A stretch of DNA of 60,072 nucleotides, from assembly GCA_937923625.1 (NCBI GenBank), contig CALDTV010000012.1:1-60072 (forward strand). Reading direction: 5' to 3'. Below, piece after piece: positions 1 through 7,236 of this stretch; position 1 is the stretch's first letter, and every line of letters starts with the position of its first letter. The position numbers and the translations under genes were made by a program. Source of the stretch: an uncultured Alphaproteobacteria bacterium. GTDB taxonomy: Bacteria; Pseudomonadota; Alphaproteobacteria; Micavibrionales; Micavibrionaceae. The notes below the pieces were generated by a model, which searched no databases, was not told where the DNA came from, and was given only the letters and a program-made list of their open reading frames with translations.

Positions 1-492
1 GGCGATGTGGTGCTTGATCCGTTCTTTGGGACGGGTACAACGGGCGCGGTAGCGAAGAAATTGGGGCGTGATTTCATTGGAATTGAACGTGAGGATGATT
101 ACATTAAAGTGGCGAAAAAGCGCATTAAAGAGGCGGTTCGATGTGATGAAGACTCGATTGCGTTGGTGCAAAAACGCGAGCAAATGCGGATTCCGTTCGG
201 CTGGCTGTTAGAGCATGGCCTTTTAGAACCAGGGACACAGTTACAAGACCATAAAGGCCGCAATAAAGTTAAGATAGCGGCGGATGCGAACATAAAAACC
301 ACCGAAGGCAACCACCGTGGGTCAATCCATAAGGTTGGCGCGGCGGTACAAAACGCCCCTTCTTGTAATGGCTGGACGTATTGGCATTACAAAGAAGGCA
401 ACGAGTTGGTGCCGATTGATCATTTGCGTCAAAAGCTTCGTATGAAGATTGAGAGCGATGTGGCTGTGCCAAAAAGCGCCACTATTCAGTAG
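1..492 (+). CDS. ccrM: CcrM-type adenine DNA methyltransferase, C-terminal part
   Basis: The reading frame is open from the first base, so the start lies outside the window. It opens with the AdoMet-binding motif DPFFGTGTTGAVAKKLGR, followed by FIGIE. The second half, with GSIHKVGAAVQNAPSCNGW and YWHYKEG, is the C-terminal extension typical of CcrM beta-class enzymes. In Alphaproteobacteria CcrM methylates the adenine of GANTC and couples methylation state to the cell cycle. The catalytic DPPY motif and target-recognition part would be upstream and are not visible. The family call is secure; the GANTC specificity is inferred from the family. Confidence 0.92.
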   Translation, partial: GDVVLDPFFGTGTTGAVAKKLGRDFIGIEREDDYIKVAKKRIKEAVRCDEDSIALVQKREQMRIPFGWLLEHGLLEPGTQLQDHKGRNKVKIAADANIKTTEGNHRGSIHKVGAAVQNAPSCNGWTYWHYKEGNELVPIDHLRQKLRMKIESDVAVPKSATIQ

Positions 493-590
493 AAATACAT
501 CAAATCCAATATTGTTATTCTATGGAAAACTGTGGCGATCGGGTATAATTTTATTGTAATTTAGGAGATATTTTATTATATAATTTCGCT

Positions 591-1019
591 ATGGGATCAT
601 TATTTAGAGCCGTTACAAGTGGGTATGATAACCAGAAAGTCGTTGAGATACGATCTTCTGAGATTGTTGAGCAGCAGATTTTTGTTAATTGTCTTGAGCT
701 TGAAATGTCTATTGGCGTTTTACCCGAAGAAAAATTAACAAAGCAGCGCGTGATTATAGAGGCTGACATCACAGTCGCCCCATCTGGTGATTGGCAAGCT
801 GATGACGTAAAAAACGTTGTGTCTTATGCGGATATTGTTGATGACATCAAAAAGATTGCCGCCGAAGGTCATATGAATTTAGTTGAAACATTTGCGCAAA
901 AAATTATTCAGGCTTGCATGGCTTATAAAGATGTTCAGCAAGTATCCATCTCCATCCATAAGCCTGACATTATGGCAGATGTGGATAGTGTTGGTGTTTC
1001 CATGACTGCACGAAGATAG
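591..1019 (+). CDS. folB: Dihydroneopterin aldolase family protein
   Basis: A 142-residue protein of the FolB fold. FolB converts 7,8-dihydroneopterin to 6-hydroxymethyl-dihydropterin plus glycolaldehyde in folate synthesis. Family signatures are IGVLPEEK (about 41-48, with the substrate-binding acidic residue), SYADIVDDI (78-86), MNLVETFAQKI (95-105) and IHKPD with the catalytic-type lysine (about 114). It carries about 25 more N-terminal residues than usual. The AGGAG at 563-567 is too far from the ATG for ideal spacing, so the start is uncertain. A TATAAT lies at 544-549. It converges with the next gene, stop codons 2 bases apart. A dihydroneopterin triphosphate epimerase is an alternative. 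Confidence 0.85.
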   Translation: MGSLFRAVTSGYDNQKVVEIRSSEIVEQQIFVNCLELEMSIGVLPEEKLTKQRVIIEADITVAPSGDWQADDVKNVVSYADIVDDIKKIAAEGHMNLVETFAQKIIQACMAYKDVQQVSISIHKPDIMADVDSVGVSMTARR

Positions 1020-1021
1020 AA

Positions 1022-1906
1022 TTATTTTTCAAAATCTACGCTTGATAATAATCTTTTTTGGCCTTGGTCTTCAAATATATCGACCCCCTCAATTTTACCG
1101 ACCATAATCGCAAGAGGCTCACCGTCTTTATTTTTTGCTTCGCCCTGATACTCCATTAATGAAATTCTGATGCGGGCGTAAGCGGGTCTTTCGAAGTTCT
1201 TTACAATGTGCCTTGGGCCTTCCAAAGTTTCATATTTTCTGCGAACGATAAAAGCTTGGGCTATATGCTCATCAACGCTGACAAAGTCATAAATAAACGG
1301 CCTGTTTAATATCATCATAATGTTCTTAGGGTAAAATTTTATATTACCAGCAACGCCGCAAACTCTATTATTATAGGCGTTATCGCCAATTTCAACGCGG
1401 CGCATATTGCGGTAAGCTGTGCCACCAATAAGGGGGAAGCCTTTACGTTTCATATCATAACGCCCTAAATCAACAGGCACCATCATCTTAAATTTTGTTG
1501 GAAAAATCTCTCTGTTTGCTTCAATCATTTTGCGGCCAGCATCACGGATTCTTGGCCATTCAAAGTCATCATTGTAAAATTTTGTGTAAATATCGCACTC
1601 ATTTATGAGTAAAAAATTATCAATGGCCTTATCATTGCTGAGAGGCATTATGCCAATTTTCCAATATAGCTTGGAAATATTTTGAACTGATAAATCCACA
1701 TATTCATTGGCTTTTTCATCAAGGGCAATTGTCACTTCTGCGTCTTTACCAAGCGCAGGCATTTTCGGTGCGGCAGGTTTTTTTTCTAAATTCTCTATAT
1801 TTTCAAATGTTACTTCTGAGCCAACGGTGAACTCTTTTTCTTCGTCCGCCAAAGTTGGGGCAGAAAAAAGTAAGATGACTAATAATGTAAATAATTTTAT
1901 GCGCAT
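1022..1906 (-). CDS. Secreted protein of unknown function (possibly DUF4852-like)
   Basis: A 294-residue protein with a clear signal peptide (residues 1-20, cleavage after TLA), so it is exported to the periplasm or outer membrane. I see no catalytic motif. The body is rich in aromatic and basic residues (WPRIRDAGRKM, RKGFPLIGGT) and has two cysteines, about residues 104 and 184. Its general look recalls DUF4852 proteins, but I cannot confirm that. It starts 13 bases downstream of mutY on the same strand and may be co-transcribed with it. Confidence 0.7.
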   Translation of the reverse strand: MRIKLFTLLVILLFSAPTLADEEKEFTVGSEVTFENIENLEKKPAAPKMPALGKDAEVTIALDEKANEYVDLSVQNISKLYWKIGIMPLSNDKAIDNFLLINECDIYTKFYNDDFEWPRIRDAGRKMIEANREIFPTKFKMMVPVDLGRYDMKRKGFPLIGGTAYRNMRRVEIGDNAYNNRVCGVAGNIKFYPKNIMMILNRPFIYDFVSVDEHIAQAFIVRRKYETLEGPRHIVKNFERPAYARIRISLMEYQGEAKNKDGEPLAIMVGKIEGVDIFEDQGQKRLLSSVDFEK

Positions 1907-1919
1907 AAATCTTATCCGT

Positions 1920-3005
1920 TTAACGCTGCATCAATTTAACAGCTTTTTTAAATAAAGTCGGAAGGCCAACATCATCTACCGTATAGCGTGACAGCCAAAC
2001 ATGGTTGTTTAATGGCAGAATCATGCCTGACGCTTTAAGTGTATCAAAATTAACCGTAAAAATATCCAATGTTAGGTCAAAATGCGTAAAGCTATGTTTG
2101 ACTTGCCGCTTTTGGTTTATTGCTTTGGGGAGTTTATTTAATGTCTTTTTATCTACTTCCCACGTGGATGTCGGAAGCCCTAACATGCCGCCTAACATCT
2201 CTTTTTCATCGCGGCGGATGAATAAAACCTCGTTTTTGGTGTTTTCAACCCAAAAAACATGGCCGTATTTATGTGGTTTAGCCTTTTTAGGCTGTTTTTT
2301 GGGCAATTCAGCCTCGATTCCTTGTTTTTTAGCATCACAAAGGGCAATAACGGGGCATAAAGCACATTTTGGGGAGGTTGGCGTGCATATTGTTGCGCCT
2401 AAGTCCATTAAGGCTTGTGCGTAATCCCCTGAACGGTCTTTGCGGTCTTTGGTTAAGCTTCCTGCTAATTCTTTTAAATGCTTCTTACTGTCAGGCATTG
2501 GCTCTGTTACAGCAAAAATACGGCTCATGACGCGTTCAATATTGCCATCAACCACATTGGCGGGCTTATCAAATGCAATTGCGCGAATGGCGGCACTGGT
2601 GTAGCCCCCTATTCCGGGTAATTTCTCCAGTTCCTTTTGATCTTGCGGAAAAACGCCATTTAGTTCCTCGCTCACTATTTGTGCGCATTTGTGAAGGTTT
2701 CGCGCGCGGGCATAATAGCCAAGGCCAGCCCATTCATGCATAACATCATCACGCTCCGCTTTTGCTAAATCATGCACCGTTGGCCATTTGGCTATAAATT
2801 TTTCAAAATATGGCCCCACTGTGACAACGGTGGTTTGTTGCAACATAATTTCTGACAGCCATGTGTAATATGGATTTTTATCTTTCTTGTTGGTTGCTCG
2901 CCACGGCATAGCGCGTTGATGCTTGTCATACCAACCTAACATTTTTTTACGGAAACTATTGATAAAGGCGTCATTAACCTTGTTGGTTTTTGCCGAAGCT
3001 GTCAT
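1920..3005 (-). CDS. mutY: A/G-specific adenine DNA glycosylase MutY
   Basis: MutY removes adenine mispaired with 8-oxoguanine. Visible are the catalytic-region EIMLQQT, the helix-hairpin-helix LPGIGGYTSAAI, the catalytic aspartate region VVDGNIERV, and a 4Fe-4S cluster motif C-x6-C-x2-C-x5-C (in ICTPTSPKCALCPVIALC). The C-terminal third is the NUDIX-like domain that recognises 8-oxoG (HVFWVENTKNEVLFIRR, KHSFTHFDLTLDIF). An open frame continues to 3122, but that part lies antisense to the DUF721 gene. ATG at 3005 avoids the overlap; ATG at 3017 is the alternative and would overlap the ATG of the opposite gene. Confidence 0.95.
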   Translation of the reverse strand: MTASAKTNKVNDAFINSFRKKMLGWYDKHQRAMPWRATNKKDKNPYYTWLSEIMLQQTTVVTVGPYFEKFIAKWPTVHDLAKAERDDVMHEWAGLGYYARARNLHKCAQIVSEELNGVFPQDQKELEKLPGIGGYTSAAIRAIAFDKPANVVDGNIERVMSRIFAVTEPMPDSKKHLKELAGSLTKDRKDRSGDYAQALMDLGATICTPTSPKCALCPVIALCDAKKQGIEAELPKKQPKKAKPHKYGHVFWVENTKNEVLFIRRDEKEMLGGMLGLPTSTWEVDKKTLNKLPKAINQKRQVKHSFTHFDLTLDIFTVNFDTLKASGMILPLNNHVWLSRYTVDDVGLPTLFKKAVKLMQR

Positions 3006-3015
3006 ATTACTTTTC

Positions 3016-3492
3016 ATGTGTGCTCTAAAATTACTTTCTGATGCCATACCGCGTGTTGCGGATAAAACTTTCAAGCGTAAATATATAGCGCTTGGACGAA
3101 TTGTCACCCATTGGCGAGACATTATGGGTGAGAGATTAGCGGATATTGCCCAACCGCAAAAAATTCATTACCGCAAAGCCAAGCGCAAAGGTGATATGCC
3201 CAATGCGACATTGGAGATTGTGACGTCTTCGGCGAATGCGTCACTTTTAATCATGCAAAAAGGCGTTCTGCTGGAGAAAATCAACCATATTTTTGGCGAG
3301 CAATGGATTACAGATATAAAATTTGTGCATACACCAGCCAATGCCCCAATCAAAAAAGCAAAGCCAACCCCGATTTTATCAGAGGATGATAAAAACAATT
3401 TATCCGAGATGCTTGAAACCATCGATGATCCCGCTATAAAGAAGCGTTTGGAAAGCATGGGCGAAGCGTTTCTAACTGACTTAAAAAAATAA
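3016..3492 (+). CDS. DUF721 / DciA-like protein
   Basis: A 158-residue basic protein beginning MCALKLLSDAIPRVADKT. The N-terminal half (IVTHWRDIMGERLADIAQP, then an I-x-Y strand) has the DUF721 pattern, related to DciA, which loads the replicative helicase in bacteria lacking DnaC. Residues about 100-158 form a Pro/Lys linker and an acidic-to-basic tail. The frame is open upstream to 2923, but that part is antisense to mutY. The ATG at 3016 fits the family start. No good Shine-Dalgarno is visible, so the start is moderately certain. mutY next to DUF721, with a DsbA-like gene and smc further on, is a familiar alphaproteobacterial arrangement. Confidence 0.8.
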   Translation: MCALKLLSDAIPRVADKTFKRKYIALGRIVTHWRDIMGERLADIAQPQKIHYRKAKRKGDMPNATLEIVTSSANASLLIMQKGVLLEKINHIFGEQWITDIKFVHTPANAPIKKAKPTPILSEDDKNNLSEMLETIDDPAIKKRLESMGEAFLTDLKK

Positions 3493-3524
3493 GTGATAAA
3501 GAATAAAAATATAGGAATTGTAAA

Positions 3525-4091
3525 ATGAAAGTTGCGGCGATTACCCTGCGTAAGGGAAATGTCTTGGAACATAATGGTAAGTTGATGGTCGTAAGTAATT
3601 ACGAGATCATGCAGCCAGGCAAAGGGGCGTCGGTTATACAAGTTGAAATGCGTGATATTCGCACAGGGAATAAAGATAACGTACGTTTTCGTACGCAAGA
3701 AACCGTTGAGCGCATTAGGCTGGATCAAGAAAAGCATCAATATTTGTTTGGCGATGGTGAAAATTATACTTTCATGAATAACGAGACATATGAGCAAGTG
3801 ATGGTGAGCGCAGAAATTATTGGTGATGCCGCCATATTCCTTCAGGATGGTATGATCGTGAGCATCGAAACGCATGAGGGGGAACCTTTGGGCGTTCAAT
3901 TACCAGATAGTGTGACCTTGGAAATTGTTGAAGCCGAGCCCGTTATTAAAGGCCAAACGGCGACAACATCTTACAAACCAGCAATTTTAGAAAACGGATC
4001 AAAAGTCATGGTGCCGCCACATATTGATGTGGGAACACGTATTGTCGTTAAAACCGAAGATGGCGTTTACGTCGAACGTGCAAAAGATTAA
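3525..4091 (+). CDS. efp: Elongation factor P
   Basis: At 188 residues this is the standard EF-P length. EF-P enters the ribosomal E site and rescues stalling at polyproline stretches. The modification loop reads MQPGKGAS, placing lysine at residue 33, equivalent to E. coli Lys34. That residue is beta-lysylated by EpmA, and an epmA homologue lies at 38265-39281. Three beta-barrel domains are covered, ending in the usual GTRIVVKTEDGVYVERA. AGGA precedes the ATG. It is 32 bases after the DUF721 gene and 21 bases before suhB. Confidence 0.97.
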   Translation: MKVAAITLRKGNVLEHNGKLMVVSNYEIMQPGKGASVIQVEMRDIRTGNKDNVRFRTQETVERIRLDQEKHQYLFGDGENYTFMNNETYEQVMVSAEIIGDAAIFLQDGMIVSIETHEGEPLGVQLPDSVTLEIVEAEPVIKGQTATTSYKPAILENGSKVMVPPHIDVGTRIVVKTEDGVYVERAKD

Positions 4092-4112
4092 ATCAATCAA
4101 GGATTAAATAAA

Positions 4113-4916
4113 ATGGCTGCCCTTTCCCCTATTATGACTGTCATGATCCGCGCTGCTGAAAAGGCCGGACGTAACTTAACGCGTGATTTTGGTGAGATTG
4201 AAAACCTCCAAGTCTCCCGTAAAGGGCCAGGTGATTTTGTGACTGCCGCGGATAAACGCGCTGAAGAAATTATCTTTGAAGAACTTAAAAAATCCCGCCC
4301 TTCTTATTCTTTCCTTATGGAAGAAAGTGGCGAAGTAAAAGGTGAAGACCTTGACCATAAGTGGATTGTTGACCCCCTTGATGGCACACATAATTTTATG
4401 CATGGATTGCCGCATTGGTGTGTCTCGATTGCGTTGGAAGTGAAAGGCCGTGTTGAGGCCGCTGTGGTTTATGATCCAATTCAAGAAGAAGTTTTTCGTG
4501 CGGAGCGCAGCACAGGCGCTTTTACAAGCCGCAAAAGATTGCGTGTGTCCAACCGTAGTGACATGGAAAGTGCGATTATCAGCTTTGGCTCTGCCCGATC
4601 AGATTTTGGAGAGCAAAAAGGTTATATAAAAGAAATTGCAATGATTTCGGCGGAATGTCCGATGGTAAGACGCTTTGGGGCAGCGGCGCTTGATTTGGCT
4701 TATTTAGCCGCAGGCCGTATTGATGGCTTTTGGGAGCGCGGCTTAAAGCCGTGGGACGCGGCCGCAGGCGTATTGCTTGTGAAGGAAGCTGGAGGATTCG
4801 TCACCAGCATTGAAAGCGAAGAAAATCCGATCTACAGCAAAAATTTAGTGGCTGGAAATCAAGAAATTTACACAAAAACGCGAAAAATTTTGCGTGATGT
4901 GGCTAAAAACACTTAA
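4113..4916 (+). CDS. suhB: Inositol monophosphatase family protein (SuhB type)
   Basis: A 267-residue Mg2+-dependent phosphatase. Metal ligands are visible: the EESGE glutamate (about 70-71), WIVDPLDGTHN with Asp87 and Asp90, and LKPWDAAAG near residue 213. Family members hydrolyse inositol-1-phosphate and related phosphates. E. coli SuhB also acts in rRNA transcription complexes, which cannot be decided here. An efp-suhB pair is common in Alphaproteobacteria. It is close to the following OmpA-like gene (9 bases), suggesting co-transcription. Confidence 0.92.
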   Translation: MAALSPIMTVMIRAAEKAGRNLTRDFGEIENLQVSRKGPGDFVTAADKRAEEIIFEELKKSRPSYSFLMEESGEVKGEDLDHKWIVDPLDGTHNFMHGLPHWCVSIALEVKGRVEAAVVYDPIQEEVFRAERSTGAFTSRKRLRVSNRSDMESAIISFGSARSDFGEQKGYIKEIAMISAECPMVRRFGAAALDLAYLAAGRIDGFWERGLKPWDAAAGVLLVKEAGGFVTSIESEENPIYSKNLVAGNQEIYTKTRKILRDVAKNT

Positions 4917-4925
4917 AATATAATT

Positions 4926-6128
4926 ATGTTTACAAAAACGACACTGTATAAGAAGGAAGCTAAATCTCAGCTTTTTCTTACATGTGTTGTCTTGTTGCTG
5001 TGTTTACCGCAAGCTTCTTTTGCCCAAGAGCCTTATGTGCCGCCGCCTTTATTTGGTGAGCCCAAATTGCCACCGCCGAGAGATCCTGAGGTGCGTAAAA
5101 ATGTTCCTAAAATGCCGCCAATTTCAAAGCCTGTCATTGCGGAAGAGCCAAGAGAAATACCAAGAGAAGCACCAAGCGTAAAAAGCCAGTCTGTAGAGCC
5201 CTTTAATAAGCCCGCGAAAATAGAACGAAAAGTAACAATCGAAAAAGTACCGCAAGAAGAAAAAGCGCCCGCTCAGGCCAAGCAAGCGCCGTTTGTCCAA
5301 AAAACAACGCCCAAGCCAGCTGTTAAACCAAAAGCGCCAACCGCCTCAAAAGAGCCGCGCATAAAGATTGAAAAAGCTGTTGCAGAGGAGGCCTATGCGA
5401 CAGAAAAACAAATTGACGTCATTCCAGGGCCAGAGCCGATTGATTTGTTAAATGAAATTGAAGGAGATGTGCGCGAAGCAGAAAAAGTGCCCGCCCAAGC
5501 AATCGAGATACAAAAAGTTCAAAGCGAAACGGGGAATATCAAGGGCTCAAAATCAATGCCATCCGTCAAAAAACAAGCGGTTGAGAGTGAAGTTTTATTT
5601 GAAGGAGATGATGAAAAGCCCCATTTGATGGAGCGCTTAAAAAACCAGATCACAAAACCTAAAAAATCAGAGCAGGTTGAAGAAGCAGAGGTGATCGACG
5701 CAATAGAACAAGAAGAAGAGAAAAATCAGGCTGAAATAATTGATTTATCTTTACCGACTATATCTGATAAGGCCGCCGATGATGCTTTATCAGAGTTTGA
5801 GACACTTGCGGATGGCCGCAAAAAAATAGTTCTTACCTATGACGATAAACAAATGGATCTATCCCAAGCTCATAAGGACGTTATTAATCAAGTGATTTTG
5901 CCGGCTTTGGACGCCAATGGAGAAGCTCTATTAAAAATTCAAGCCTTTGCCGCCCCGCAAGATGGCAGTTTAAGCGCGGATCGCCGTATCGCGCTCAGCC
6001 GTGCTTTGGCTATAAGGGAATATTTGGTTGAACAAGAGATTATTTCCCCAAGGATTGATGTGCGCTCTATGGGGGCGCAAACCGATATTACGCCGCTTGA
6101 TCGTGTTGAGCTGTATTTAATTGAATAG
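4926..6128 (+). CDS. Exported protein with long Pro/Lys/Glu linker and OmpA-like C-terminus
   Basis: A 400-residue protein. Residues about 16-33 form a hydrophobic signal segment ending ASFAQ. Then comes about 250 residues of low-complexity sequence rich in Pro, Lys, Glu and Ala (repeated KAPAQAK-, EKVP- and KPKAP-like stretches). The last about 110 residues (from LADGRKKIVLTYDDK) resemble an OmpA/Pal peptidoglycan-associating domain: an LKIQAFAAP strand, then SADRRIALSRALAIREYL and an RSMGAQT turn. This suggests a periplasmic spacer protein that touches the cell wall. It lacks a lipobox, so its membrane anchor is unclear. Confidence 0.8.
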   Translation: MFTKTTLYKKEAKSQLFLTCVVLLLCLPQASFAQEPYVPPPLFGEPKLPPPRDPEVRKNVPKMPPISKPVIAEEPREIPREAPSVKSQSVEPFNKPAKIERKVTIEKVPQEEKAPAQAKQAPFVQKTTPKPAVKPKAPTASKEPRIKIEKAVAEEAYATEKQIDVIPGPEPIDLLNEIEGDVREAEKVPAQAIEIQKVQSETGNIKGSKSMPSVKKQAVESEVLFEGDDEKPHLMERLKNQITKPKKSEQVEEAEVIDAIEQEEEKNQAEIIDLSLPTISDKAADDALSEFETLADGRKKIVLTYDDKQMDLSQAHKDVINQVILPALDANGEALLKIQAFAAPQDGSLSADRRIALSRALAIREYLVEQEIISPRIDVRSMGAQTDITPLDRVELYLIE

Positions 6129-6305
6129 ATGCATAAGCTATCGAGTGAAAGAAAACGAAGTTTTCCGTGGATAAGCCGAGCGGCTTAAAACCCCTTGTTG
6201 ACAGCAAGCCCCCCTTTCCCGCACTTTGTTGTGGATTTCCCAATAAAACTGGTTTAGTTATTATGATAATAGCTATACCGTTATGAAAATACGAAAGGTT
6301 TATTC

Positions 6306-7103
6306 ATGTCTAGCTCTGGCAAAGGTATATTAGGTTTACTCATTGCGCTGATTATTTTTCTTCTGGCGGCAAGTGCAGGATGGCAATATTTCAAAAAGAC
6401 CAATGGCGGTAGCTATGGTGATGATGCGCAAACGGCTGAAATGATGGACAGCCAAGAAACAACAGAGCAGGCCACAGAACAAGCAAATGCCTTGTTGCAA
6501 GAAACACACAGCTCTGGCGCCGATGTGCTTGCCAATGCCAAACGTGCGGCGAATATTCAAAAACTAACAGATCGCCCTCTTCTAGGTGTGCGCGGTGTTG
6601 GAAATCCTGACGCGCCTGTGCAAATTCAAGAATTCTTCTCTTTAACGTGTAATCACTGTGCGAGCTTTCACACGGGCGCTTATCAGGAATTAAAAGCAAA
6701 GCATATTGATACAGGAAATGTTTACTTTATCTATCAAGAATTTCCTTTAAACGGCCCTGCCCTTTATGGTTCGATGATTGCGCGCTGTATGCCAGAAGAT
6801 CGCTACGCCTCATTTATTGACCTATTATTGCGTGAGCAGGATAAATGGGCATTTAGTGGTGATTTTAAAGCCGCCTTGAAACAAAACGCCGCCCTTGCAG
6901 GTATGAGTGGCGAAGATTTTGAAGCATGTTTTGCAAACAAAGATTTGCAAAAACAAATCGCTGCAAACATTCAAGAAGCATCACAGGTCTATGAAATTTC
7001 ATCAACGCCAAGCTTTGTCATTAATAATGGCGAAAGAGTGCTTCATGGTGGTCAAACAATTGAAGCCTTTGATGCGGTTGTCAAAGAAATCATGGGTGAA
7101 TAG
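6306..7103 (+). CDS. DsbA-family thiol:disulfide oxidoreductase, membrane anchored
   Basis: A 265-residue protein with one N-terminal transmembrane segment (about 8-24), a Gln/Glu/Ala-rich linker (40-80), and a thioredoxin-fold DsbA domain. The active site is CNHC (Cys115 and Cys118) in FFSLTCNHCASFH, and the cis-proline loop is SSTPSFVIN. It probably forms or isomerises disulfides in periplasmic proteins. DsbA-like genes of this kind sit between mutY/DUF721 and smc in many Alphaproteobacteria, as here. A 14-base tandem duplication straddles its stop codon. Confidence 0.9.
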   Translation: MSSSGKGILGLLIALIIFLLAASAGWQYFKKTNGGSYGDDAQTAEMMDSQETTEQATEQANALLQETHSSGADVLANAKRAANIQKLTDRPLLGVRGVGNPDAPVQIQEFFSLTCNHCASFHTGAYQELKAKHIDTGNVYFIYQEFPLNGPALYGSMIARCMPEDRYASFIDLLLREQDKWAFSGDFKAALKQNAALAGMSGEDFEACFANKDLQKQIAANIQEASQVYEISSTPSFVINNGERVLHGGQTIEAFDAVVKEIMGE

Positions 7104-7122
7104 GTAATGGTGAATAGGTAAT
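7095..7122 (+). repeat. 14-base perfect tandem duplication across the dsbA-like stop
   Basis: The unit GGTGAATAGGTAAT occurs twice in direct succession (7095-7108 and 7109-7122). The first copy contains the stop codon of the preceding gene. The second adds a noncoding duplicate. This looks like a recent replication-slippage event. Confidence 0.9.
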
Positions 7123-7130
7123 AAAATATA

Positions 7131-7171
7131 GTCATTTGCGCTTTTTTCCCTGACTAGTAGGCGCAAATGAC
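7131..7171. repeat. Perfect 11-base inverted repeat, 19-base loop
   Basis: Arms GTCATTTGCGC (7131-7141) and GCGCAAATGAC (7161-7171) are exact reverse complements. The loop carries a T6 run. The second arm is not followed by a T run, so this is not a textbook terminator. It lies between the dsbA-like gene and smc and could stabilise mRNA or bind a regulator. Confidence 0.8.
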
Positions 7172-7175
7172 AACG

Positions 7176-7190
7176 GGTAGCATCGCTACC
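7176..7190. repeat. REP-like hairpin GGTAGC-atc-GCTACC
   Basis: A 6-base perfect hairpin preceded by AACG. The same core (AACGGGTAGC, three bases, GCTACC) recurs at 30214-30232, also in an intergenic space. It lies about 45 bases upstream of smc. Confidence 0.6.
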
Positions 7191-7236
7191 TTAGGCTTTA
7201 GGTAATGCGGTCAGGGATAAATGGTAATTACTGGAT

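Noticed and set aside
3168-3899. 243-codon minus-strand frame
   Set aside because: It is antisense to the DUF721 gene and efp, both well supported. The translation shows no domain.
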